Part shown: positions 1 through 5,946 of the stretch, piece by piece
Layout: every line of letters starts with the position of its first letter
Position numbering within the stretch: the first letter of the stretch is position 1
Origin: Bacteroidales bacterium
Lineage (GTDB): Bacteria; Bacteroidota; Bacteroidia; Bacteroidales; NBLH01
Assembly (NCBI GenBank): GCA_021647685.1
Contig: JAKIUH010000186.1
Location: 1 to 8,275, forward strand
Direction: 5' to 3'
Length of the DNA stretch: 8,275 nucleotides
Position numbers and translations under genes: made by a program
The notes under the pieces: generated by a model
Databases searched by the model: none
The model's input: the letters and a program-made list of their open reading frames with translations, nothing else
Told to the model about the DNA's origin: nothing

Positions 1-545
1 TTTGTTTCTTCTAAACTGCGATTATACTCTTGTTTTTCTTTATCAAATTTCAAAGGTGATAGTTTTTTCTCCCATTTTAAGTCGTTGTAAGCAAACAAAG
101 GTTGTACTAAACCAAAGCGTATCAGAGTTGCGCTAAAAGTAGTTATTTCGGTTTCGCCATAACTTAGCAAACGCGATAAATCACTGTCAATATAAATTTT
201 TCCTCCGGTAAAAGGAATATTTTGATTTAAGGACAGGTTTGCATAACTGTCTAAGGTTTTTTGTTCTCTGAATACATCTACATTTTGGTCAAAATCATAA
301 CGTTTTGTAATTGTTCGGCGCAAGTCAAAAGGGTTTAGGTTTAAATCGACAAAAGGCAATTGTTTCGCCACAAAGGAACGATAATCCCAATAGCTTGCCA
401 AATACATATTTTTGGATTTAAAAGCATCTAATGATTGTTTTTGGGCTATATCAAGTACTTCTTTTAAACTTATGGTTTGTGCATTTTGAGCCGGAAGTTT
501 AGTAAGTATGTTTAGTATTAACAGTATGAATATTGTTTGTTTCAT
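1..545 (-). CDS. TolC-family outer-membrane efflux protein, N-terminal part (cut by window edge)
   Basis: Reading leftward from an ATG at 545, the frame stays open for 181 codons and leaves the window at base 1, so only the N-terminal part is seen; TolC-like proteins are usually 400-500 residues. Residues 1-22 form a short hydrophobic signal peptide rich in Ile and Leu, with a possible signal-peptidase I site near LPAQNA (17-22). The mature protein opens with ISLKEVLDIAQKQSLDAF (25-42), the typical first helix of TolC-like repeats. Residues 103-121 (LSLNQNIPFTGGKIYIDSD) and 144-151 (FGLVQPLF) look like outer-membrane beta-barrel strands of Bacteroidota TolC relatives. By family it would be the outer-membrane exit duct. 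It is the third gene after the adaptor and RND permease on the same strand, 70 nt beyond the permease stop, so it is probably their partner. No Shine-Dalgarno motif is visible; the leader is G-free. Family call is fairly sure; substrate unknown. Confidence 0.85.
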   Translation of the reverse strand, partial: MKQTIFILLILNILTKLPAQNAQTISLKEVLDIAQKQSLDAFKSKNMYLASYWDYRSFVAKQLPFVDLNLNPFDLRRTITKRYDFDQNVDVFREQKTLDSYANLSLNQNIPFTGGKIYIDSDLSRLLSYGETEITTFSATLIRFGLVQPLFAYNDLKWEKKLSPLKFDKEKQEYNRSLEET

Positions 546-551
546 TATTGT

Positions 552-581
552 ATTGTTGTATTGTTAAATTGTTGTATTGTT
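552..581. repeat. Short direct repeat in the leader of the outer-membrane efflux gene
   Basis: The 14-mer attgttgtattgtt occurs twice, at 552-565 and 568-581, separated by two bases (period 16). On the transcribed (minus) strand it reads AACAATACAACAAT, directly upstream of the ATG at 545. The whole stretch 546-589 has no C on the plus strand, so the 44 nt of mRNA ahead of the start has no G and should be almost unstructured. It may be slippage-derived low-complexity DNA, or a leader kept open for ribosome loading in a group that rarely uses Shine-Dalgarno pairing. Confidence 0.7.
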
Positions 582-615
582 TGTTGGTGCAGGGTGCTTT
601 TCATGTTTATTAATT

Positions 616-3600
616 TTATTTTTTTAAATAATAATAGAACAAGGGTATGAAAAACAAACTTACCAATGTTCCAATAATCATTCCTCCGATAATAGACAGT
701 GCTAATGGTTTTTGCAAATCGGCACCCAATCCGCTTGTAAAAAGAAATGGCACCAATGCCAAAATAGTGGTTAAACTGGTCATTAAAATTGGCTTTAAAC
801 GCCGGTGTCCGGCTTCTAACAATGCATGCATTACAGAATAGCCTTTATTCATTAATTGATTTGCAGTATCAATTTTTAAGATTGAATCGTTGATAATTAT
901 TCCGCTCATCACAACAATACCGATTAATGACATCAAATTAATGCTTGCGCCAAAAATTTTCAGCAACAATAATGCTCCAAATATATCAATCGGTACTTCT
1001 AAAAGTACAATAAAAGGCAAGGTTAGCGATTCAAATTGTGCTGCCAAAATAAAATATAAAAGACTCAATGAAATTATTAATATCATCGATAATTGTTTTA
1101 TCAGTTTACGATTGCTGAAAATACTTCCCGAAAAACCGGCTTCGTATTGATTATTTTGTTTGAGTGTATTACGAATAATATTTTGCGTTTTTTCTAACTG
1201 ATTCTCCGGTATCTGCAAGGGGACCGGATAATATTCGCCTTCTTGCCCTGCCGTTATGGTTTTTAAACTGAAATCTCTGCCTTGGCTAATCAAGTTGCGT
1301 AAGGGAATGAGTTTGCCTTTGCCGTTTGGTACTGTTGTTTTGGCTATAATATCATTAATTAACTGTGGCTTTGAGCCAATAATTACCGGTATAAACTCAT
1401 TATTTCCGCTAATCAGAAAAATATTTTGTTGGTTAAAAGCATTTTTTAAACTTTTGGTTATTTGATTTAAGGCAACATCATAGAGTAAGAGTTGCTCCGG
1501 CTTGGTTTTAAGTACAATAAACTCTTTAAAAACCGGGGCAGGAATTGTTATATGCATTGACGAAAGATTTTTACGCAATAAATCCAAATTATTAATCAAA
1601 ATCTTGTTTTTATCTTTTCCAAATTCTTTAACGGCTCGTAAGCGTGCTACCAGCGGTGCTTCTTCATCAGGAAATAGAACATTAAAAATATTATCGGCAT
1701 CATGAAAACGAAAACTTGCTTCGGGATATTTTTGGTTTAAAACCGTATTAAGTCTTGAAATAATTTTTTTTAATTGTTTTGGCGAAACAGCTTTAATATA
1801 AATTTGCGTTTCGGAAGACGAGGCATTACCCGAATAATCCAATAGATATTGTTGGCTGCCTATCATTGCCGTATATTGTTTATAGTCTCCTTTGATTGCC
1901 TCCAACATGTTTAAACTTCGTTTTTTGTTTTCATCAATGTGTATTCTGCGGTTCCAATCTATTTTTATAATAGTTTCATCTTTGGTGATTTCCGGCAGTT
2001 GTCTTTTATCTAAATCTATAAATAGTATTATTGCGGCAAGAATTAAAAATACAAAAACCGATAATGCAAGTTTTTGTCTTTTCATTATTAGGTGAAAAGC
2101 TTTTTCATAAAACTTCTCGTAATTAATTTTATTAATTTTTTTTAAAAACTCGGTAATTTTTGTGTTTGATTTTTCATTTTTATAAAACAAACGGTAATAA
2201 GCAGGTAATAAAGTAATAGAAACAAACAAAGAAATAAACAAGCCTATTGATACCGCCATGGCTTGCTCGTAGAACAAAGCACCTGAAATACCTCCGGTAA
2301 AAACCAAAGGAATAAATACAGCACAAGTGGTTAATACAGAACTCAACATCGGGCGAAAAACTTCGTTGGTGCCGTTTACACATGAAATATCCAATTTTCT
2401 GGTTCTTTGATAGTGTTGATTGATGTTATCGATAACAATAATCGAATTGTCAATCATCATACCAATGCCTAAAATTAAGCCAGAAAGCGAAATAATGTTG
2501 ATGGAAATCCCGCTAAGGAAAAACAGAAGTAAAGTAATGATTAAAGACACGGGAATACTAATACCGATTAATAGCGGCGATTTGTAATCTTTTAAAAAGA
2601 AAAACATGATTAAAAATGCCAACACTGCACCCAAAATAAGGCTTTGTTGCAAATTATTTAAAGTATAATCAAGTAATTGGGTTTGGTCGCGGGTAACTTT
2701 GAATTTAATGTCGGGATAATCGTTTTCCAGTAAAGAGAGTAGCCGACGAAGGCTTTTTTCAACATCTTGAATTTTAGCATCCGATTGTTTGATAATAGCT
2801 AAGGAAAGAGTGTTTTGATTATCGGATACAATCATTCCTTTACGCTTTTTAGGGTGCAGAATAACTTGTGCAAAATCTTTGAGCCGTATTAAATGTCCGT
2901 TTTTGTTAAAATAAATATTTTCAATATCATTTTTATTTTTTAAACTATTGGCAAAACGCACATTGTATTGATATTGTCCGTCGCGAATTAGTAAATTGCC
3001 AAAATCGACATTGTTTTTTTTGATGGTAGCTTCCAATTCAGACAGGCTAATTCCCAAATTTTCCATAGTTTTGATATCGGGAATGATTAACAGTTCGGGA
3101 AAAACTTTACCGCTGATATCTACCATAGCAATTTCGGGAAGTTGTTCAATGCGTTTTTTGATAACTTGCCCGGCAAAACGACTGAGTTGCATAAATTGTT
3201 CCGATACGGGAAATAAACTATTTGTTTGTTTTTCTTTTTCGGGTGCTTTCAGGCTGATGTTCAAATAAAAAACAGGTATGTCGGTGGCACTTGCTTTAAT
3301 GACTTTAGGTCGATTGGTGCCGGAAGGAAATTGCGACATGGCACGGTCTATTTTTTCGTTGGTTTCGATAAATGCATAATCAATATGGGTTCCGTGTTCA
3401 AAATCAAGATAAATAAGAGAAGAGCCATCGCGGGTTTCGCTGCGGATGTTTTTTAATCCGGCAAGTTGCATCAGTTGTATGCGTAAAGGCTTAATAATGC
3501 CGTTTTCCAACTCTTGTGCCGGACTGTTGGGTTTATCTACCTGAACGGTGATTTTAGGAATATCTATTGCAGGCAGTAAAGATACAGGAATTTGAAACAT

Positions 3601-3678
3601 ACTGATAATGCCTAAAATCACAATGGCAGCAAATGTCATGCTAAGGGCTATGGGGCGTGATATGAGAAATTTTACCAT
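616..3678 (-). CDS. RND-superfamily efflux permease (AcrB/HAE-like inner-membrane pump)
   Basis: This 1020-residue protein has the full RND layout. TM1 is at about 10-30, followed by a periplasmic porter/docking loop to about 342, TM2-TM6 at about 343-497, TM7 at about 537-556, a second large periplasmic loop to about 862, and TM8-TM12 at about 863-1018. Length and two-fold symmetry match drug-type RND pumps (about 1030-1050 residues), which drive export with proton influx as trimers. The start MVKFLISRPIALSM is the usual RND N-terminus. The TM4 motif GMMIDNSIIVIDN (406-418) has D410 but N411 where AcrB has two Asp (D407/D408). TM10 (GIIINDSILKID, 926-937) has N930 where AcrB K940 aligns, and a lysine one helical turn later (K935). 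TM11 RLKPILMTS (960-968) keeps the AcrB R971 and T978 equivalents (R960, T967). The adaptor gene ends 18 nt upstream and a TolC-like gene follows. A metal-pump (CusA-type) role is not supported; no methionine-pair relay was recognised. Substrate unknown. Confidence 0.95.
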   Translation of the reverse strand: MVKFLISRPIALSMTFAAIVILGIISMFQIPVSLLPAIDIPKITVQVDKPNSPAQELENGIIKPLRIQLMQLAGLKNIRSETRDGSSLIYLDFEHGTHIDYAFIETNEKIDRAMSQFPSGTNRPKVIKASATDIPVFYLNISLKAPEKEKQTNSLFPVSEQFMQLSRFAGQVIKKRIEQLPEIAMVDISGKVFPELLIIPDIKTMENLGISLSELEATIKKNNVDFGNLLIRDGQYQYNVRFANSLKNKNDIENIYFNKNGHLIRLKDFAQVILHPKKRKGMIVSDNQNTLSLAIIKQSDAKIQDVEKSLRRLLSLLENDYPDIKFKVTRDQTQLLDYTLNNLQQSLILGAVLAFLIMFFFLKDYKSPLLIGISIPVSLIITLLLFFLSGISINIISLSGLILGIGMMIDNSIIVIDNINQHYQRTRKLDISCVNGTNEVFRPMLSSVLTTCAVFIPLVFTGGISGALFYEQAMAVSIGLFISLFVSITLLPAYYRLFYKNEKSNTKITEFLKKINKINYEKFYEKAFHLIMKRQKLALSVFVFLILAAIILFIDLDKRQLPEITKDETIIKIDWNRRIHIDENKKRSLNMLEAIKGDYKQYTAMIGSQQYLLDYSGNASSSETQIYIKAVSPKQLKKIISRLNTVLNQKYPEASFRFHDADNIFNVLFPDEEAPLVARLRAVKEFGKDKNKILINNLDLLRKNLSSMHITIPAPVFKEFIVLKTKPEQLLLYDVALNQITKSLKNAFNQQNIFLISGNNEFIPVIIGSKPQLINDIIAKTTVPNGKGKLIPLRNLISQGRDFSLKTITAGQEGEYYPVPLQIPENQLEKTQNIIRNTLKQNNQYEAGFSGSIFSNRKLIKQLSMILIISLSLLYFILAAQFESLTLPFIVLLEVPIDIFGALLLLKIFGASINLMSLIGIVVMSGIIINDSILKIDTANQLMNKGYSVMHALLEAGHRRLKPILMTSLTTILALVPFLFTSGLGADLQKPLALSIIGGMIIGTLVSLFFIPLFYYYLKK

Positions 3679-3696
3679 GTTACAGTTTGGTATTTC

Positions 3697-4779
3697 TTAA
3701 TTTCTGATTTCTACTTTCGATTCGTGGGCAAGGTTCAAATTTCCGGAAATAATTACCGTATCGCCTGCCTGAATATCTGCACCGCGCTCTTTGTTTGCCG
3801 TAACAGTATAAGAATGACTGTTCTCGTATCCGGTGATAACATAAGTCCAATATGCCGTACCACTTTTGTAGCGGAAAAGTACTTCTTTGTTTTGCCTTAA
3901 TACCACAGCCGGTTTAGGTACCACAAGTTGTTCGGGAATTTTATTTTCAATAATTACTTCTACATTCATGCCTTCAATAAGTTTGCCGGAATTATTAATT
4001 AGTGCTTTCACTTTTACCATTCCGTTATCTTCCACTAAAGGATTTATTTCATTAATGTAGCCTTGGTACAACTTATTATCGGCAAATGTTTTAATTTTTA
4101 CTTTTTGTCCGATATTTATTTCTTTAAGCTCTTTTTCCAAAATTGAAAATTCTACTTCAAATTTACGGTCGTCAATTAAAGTGCAAAATGGCTCGGAAGG
4201 ATTAATGTTTTCGTATAATTTTTGGTTCAAATTGGCAATAATGCCTGTAAAAGGGGCTTTTAATGTTTGTTTTTCCAGTTCGTTTTGTGCCAACTTTAGT
4301 TCGTTTTGTGCACTGTGCCAACCAGAGCGAGTATTGGCAATATCTAAAATATCATCGGGCACTTCATTTAATTTATCGGGCGAAAAACCTTGCCCGATTA
4401 ATAATTCTTCGCGGCTGAGTTCGGCTTTTTTTACTTGTAATTTTGCCTGATTAACTTTTTGCAGGGCTTTTTGGGTGTTTGCTTGGGCAATTATACCGCC
4501 TTTGGCAATGTGTGAGCCGTTTTTTACATTTAACTTGATGAGTTGCTCTGTGGTTTCAAATTTTAAGCGACTTTTCTGTAAGGCTTTTAATTTTCCGTTG
4601 CTCAACAATTCTTTGGTAAAAGTTGATTTTTTTAATACAATCACATCTACCAAATTTTTTTCTTCGGTAAATTGTTTTTTGCCGATTTTATCAGCGGCTT
4701 TGCCTGTATCTACACCGCAAGAAGAGATAAAAAACAGGCAAAAAATGCTGATAAACAAAAATATACAGGTTTTATACAT
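3697..4779 (-). CDS. Periplasmic adaptor (membrane-fusion protein) of RND efflux pump, lipoprotein
   Basis: This 360-residue protein has a lipoprotein signal: a basic start, a Phe/Ile-rich core, then lipobox ISSC (18-21) with C21 as the predicted lipidated cysteine, which would anchor it to a membrane facing the periplasm. The order of parts fits HlyD/AcrA-type adaptors. A first lipoyl half-motif lies around 73-100 (LKFETTEQLIKLNVKNGSHI, then a Gly-rich turn). A charged helical hairpin spans about 101-171, interrupted at about 129-150 by a Pro/Gly-containing segment. The second lipoyl half begins TLKAPFTGIIANL (172-184). A beta-barrel domain follows at about 200-280, then a membrane-proximal domain to the end. 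By family it bridges the RND permease and outer-membrane duct. It is first in the operon, 18 nt before the permease start. The chosen ATG places the signal peptide at the exact N-terminus; the leader is A-rich and has no Shine-Dalgarno motif. Confidence 0.93.
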   Translation of the reverse strand: MYKTCIFLFISIFCLFFISSCGVDTGKAADKIGKKQFTEEKNLVDVIVLKKSTFTKELLSNGKLKALQKSRLKFETTEQLIKLNVKNGSHIAKGGIIAQANTQKALQKVNQAKLQVKKAELSREELLIGQGFSPDKLNEVPDDILDIANTRSGWHSAQNELKLAQNELEKQTLKAPFTGIIANLNQKLYENINPSEPFCTLIDDRKFEVEFSILEKELKEINIGQKVKIKTFADNKLYQGYINEINPLVEDNGMVKVKALINNSGKLIEGMNVEVIIENKIPEQLVVPKPAVVLRQNKEVLFRYKSGTAYWTYVITGYENSHSYTVTANKERGADIQAGDTVIISGNLNLAHESKVEIRN

Positions 4780-4816
4780 GTTTTGGTATTTGTTTGTTTT
4801 ATAAAATGATAAATAG

Positions 4817-4829
4817 GGCTTGCTGAAAA
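4817..4829 (+). repeat. Left terminal inverted repeat of the 253-bp element
   Basis: GGCTTGCTGAAAA is perfectly complementary to the right arm at 5055-5067. The arm holds six G/C bases in a very AT-rich gap, so simple AT-richness does not explain the match. It lies 38-50 nt upstream of the adaptor gene start at 4779. Confidence 0.8.
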
Positions 4830-5054
4830 ACGCTAAATATATTATTAATCAACACTTTATGTTTGTTTTATTGGGTCGAAATGCAAGGTTTTCAAATACA
4901 ATGTCCGAAAAAGCATGCATTTATTATATACAAATATATACAAATCATAATATTTTTTGCTGCTCAGCTGCACACCTCTTTTGTATTTTATTCAGTTTGA
5001 AGTATTTATATACATCTGCACTTCACAAAATACAAAATAGATGCACATCTGAGC

Positions 5055-5067
5055 TTTTCAGCAAGCC
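5055..5067 (-). repeat. Right terminal inverted repeat of the 253-bp element
   Basis: TTTTCAGCAAGCC on the plus strand is the exact reverse complement of 4817-4829. It ends 39 nt before the ligase start at 5107. If this is a mobile-element end, the ligase leader is partly host sequence and partly element sequence. Confidence 0.8.
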
Positions 5068-5106
5068 TTATGTAGCTAATTTTAATTCATAACTAAACAT
5101 GTAATT

Positions 5107-5763
5107 ATGATTAATTTTTTAAAGTATCATAAAATTCAAACGGTATTTAAAAGACCCGAAGGAAAAGGAAAAAATTATGTATTGAAAGGACAATGGACGA
5201 TGCCTGAATTTGAATATTTAAAAGACAATGTTTGGGAATGGTACGAAAAAATAGACGGAACAAACATTCGGGTTTATTTTGAACACGAAACCGGCAAAGT
5301 GCATTTTGGCGGAAGAACCGATAAAGCAATTATTCCTGAATATTTATTAAAAGTTTTGGAAGAAATATTTTATCCGCTGCAAGATAAATTAGCCGAACAT
5401 TTTAACAAAGATGTAGTACTTTTTGGCGAAGGATATGGAAATAAAATCCAAGCTGTTGGAAAATTATATCGTAAAGACATTGGTTTTGCTCTTTTTGATA
5501 TTAACGTAAACGGTATTTGGCTTAAAAAAGAAGATGCCTTTGCTATTGCAGATGATTTAGGATTAGAAAAAGTGCCTTTTGTTGCTAATGCTACTTTAAC
5601 TGATATGATTGAAACTATCAAAAACGGAGGATTTAAAAGCGCATACAATAGCGAACTAACTGCCGAAGGCGTGGTAGGTACGCCCAAAACCTACTTAAAT
5701 GACCGAATGGGAAGAAGAATTATCACTAAATTAAAAGTAAAAGATTTTGAATCAAACAATTAG
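5107..5763 (+). CDS. Compact RNA-ligase-family polynucleotide ligase (stand-alone adenylyltransferase domain)
   Basis: This 218-residue protein carries the ordered motifs of covalent nucleotidyltransferases. Motif I is EKIDGTN (47-53), with K48 the predicted lysine that takes AMP from ATP. FGGRTDKA (67-74) holds a conserved Arg. Motif III is FGEGYG (106-111), motif IIIa is FALFDI (127-132), motif IV is EGVVGTP (187-193), and motif V is TKLKVKDF (207-214), with K208 and K210 as the likely AMP-binding lysines. This pattern fits the RNA_ligase family (Rnl2-like and related phage/bacterial enzymes), which seal 5'-phosphate/3'-OH nicks through an enzyme-AMP intermediate. Motif V is followed by only four residues, so the C-terminal domain of T4 Rnl2 (about 334 residues) is absent. 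The ATG at 5107 is the natural start, 60 nt downstream of an acceptable leader with no Shine-Dalgarno motif. No kinase, phosphatase or endonuclease partner is visible. RNA versus DNA substrate and the physiological role cannot be told; phage origin is possible. Confidence 0.88.
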   Translation: MINFLKYHKIQTVFKRPEGKGKNYVLKGQWTMPEFEYLKDNVWEWYEKIDGTNIRVYFEHETGKVHFGGRTDKAIIPEYLLKVLEEIFYPLQDKLAEHFNKDVVLFGEGYGNKIQAVGKLYRKDIGFALFDINVNGIWLKKEDAFAIADDLGLEKVPFVANATLTDMIETIKNGGFKSAYNSELTAEGVVGTPKTYLNDRMGRRIITKLKVKDFESNN

Positions 5764-5775
5764 ATTTTTTTATAA

Positions 5776-5811
5776 AGTCGGTAAGTTTTCATCACCTCAA
5801 ACTTACCGACT
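5776..5811. terminator. Perfect 13-bp hairpin after the ligase gene, probable transcription end
   Basis: Arms 5776-5788 (agtcggtaagttt) and 5799-5811 (aaacttaccgact) pair perfectly across a 10-nt loop, starting 12 nt after the ligase stop. The position between two codirectional genes suggests a terminator. It lacks the 3' T-run of a classic intrinsic terminator; the T-run (5765-5771) precedes the stem instead. It could also be a 3'-end stabilising or processing hairpin. Confidence 0.5.
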
Positions 5812-5903
5812 ATGTATGTTGCGAAAAGTCAAAATTACATTTCCGAAAAATCAATTACCTTGTAATTTATAATTGTATTACTGCAAAGTACAAATACTTT
5901 TTA

Positions 5904-5911
5904 TATTTTTG
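5904..5911 (+). promoter_or_regulatory. Bacteroidota-type -7 promoter element for valS
   Basis: TATTTTTG matches the TAnnTTTG -7 consensus used by the Bacteroidota primary sigma factor. It sits 35 nt before the valS ATG, which would give a leader of roughly 25-30 nt. No good -33 TTTG is found at the usual 19-21 nt spacing; the nearest TTG (5873-5875) is too far upstream. Placement after the ligase hairpin supports valS having its own transcript. Confidence 0.5.
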
Positions 5912-5946
5912 CGCTTTAGTTTTCAATTTATAAATTTTAATACAAA

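Larger units (their letters stand above)
4816..5068. mobile_element. Candidate MITE or insertion-sequence remnant with terminal inverted repeats
   Basis: This AT-rich 253-bp stretch fills most of the 327-nt gap between the divergent efflux operon and the ligase gene. Its ends are inverted repeats: 4817-4829 (GGCTTGCTGAAAA) is the exact reverse complement of 5055-5067, with one mismatching base outside each arm (4816, 5068) and weaker similarity further inside. TA flanks both ends (4814-4815 and 5069-5070), as expected of a 2-bp TA target duplication, although TA is common in such AT-rich DNA. No transposase motif or convincing reading frame was found inside, so it would be non-autonomous or decayed. 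A sequence resembling a Bacteroidota -7 box (TATATTTG) lies on the minus strand at 4938-4931, without a clear -33 partner; it could feed the efflux operon. No insertion-sequence family can be assigned by eye. The inverted repeat is certain; the mobile-element reading is inference. Confidence 0.5.

Noticed and set aside
2180..2383. Minus-strand 67-codon frame inside the RND permease
   Set aside because: It is an out-of-frame shadow of the well-supported permease gene on the same strand, with a Cys/Phe-rich low-quality sequence.
616..3678. Heavy-metal (CusA-type) assignment for the RND pump
   Set aside because: No methionine-rich relay was recognised, and the overall layout equally fits drug-type pumps. 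The substrate class is left open.
4820..5092. Plus-strand 90-codon open frame in the intergenic gap
   Set aside because: It begins at a TTG inside the left inverted repeat, has no recognisable domain, and its composition is that of translated AT-rich spacer (many Ile, Tyr and Cys). It spans both repeat arms, so it is not a credible gene.
5370..5687. Minus-strand 105-codon frame opposite the ligase
   Set aside because: It lies entirely antisense to a gene with intact catalytic motifs and shows no family resemblance of its own.
5764..5946. tRNA-sensing leader (T-box) or other riboswitch ahead of valS
   Set aside because: The 183-nt gap shows only one simple hairpin close to the ligase stop. 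No T-box core sequence is visible, and the likely valS transcript start is about 30 nt before its ATG, leaving no room.
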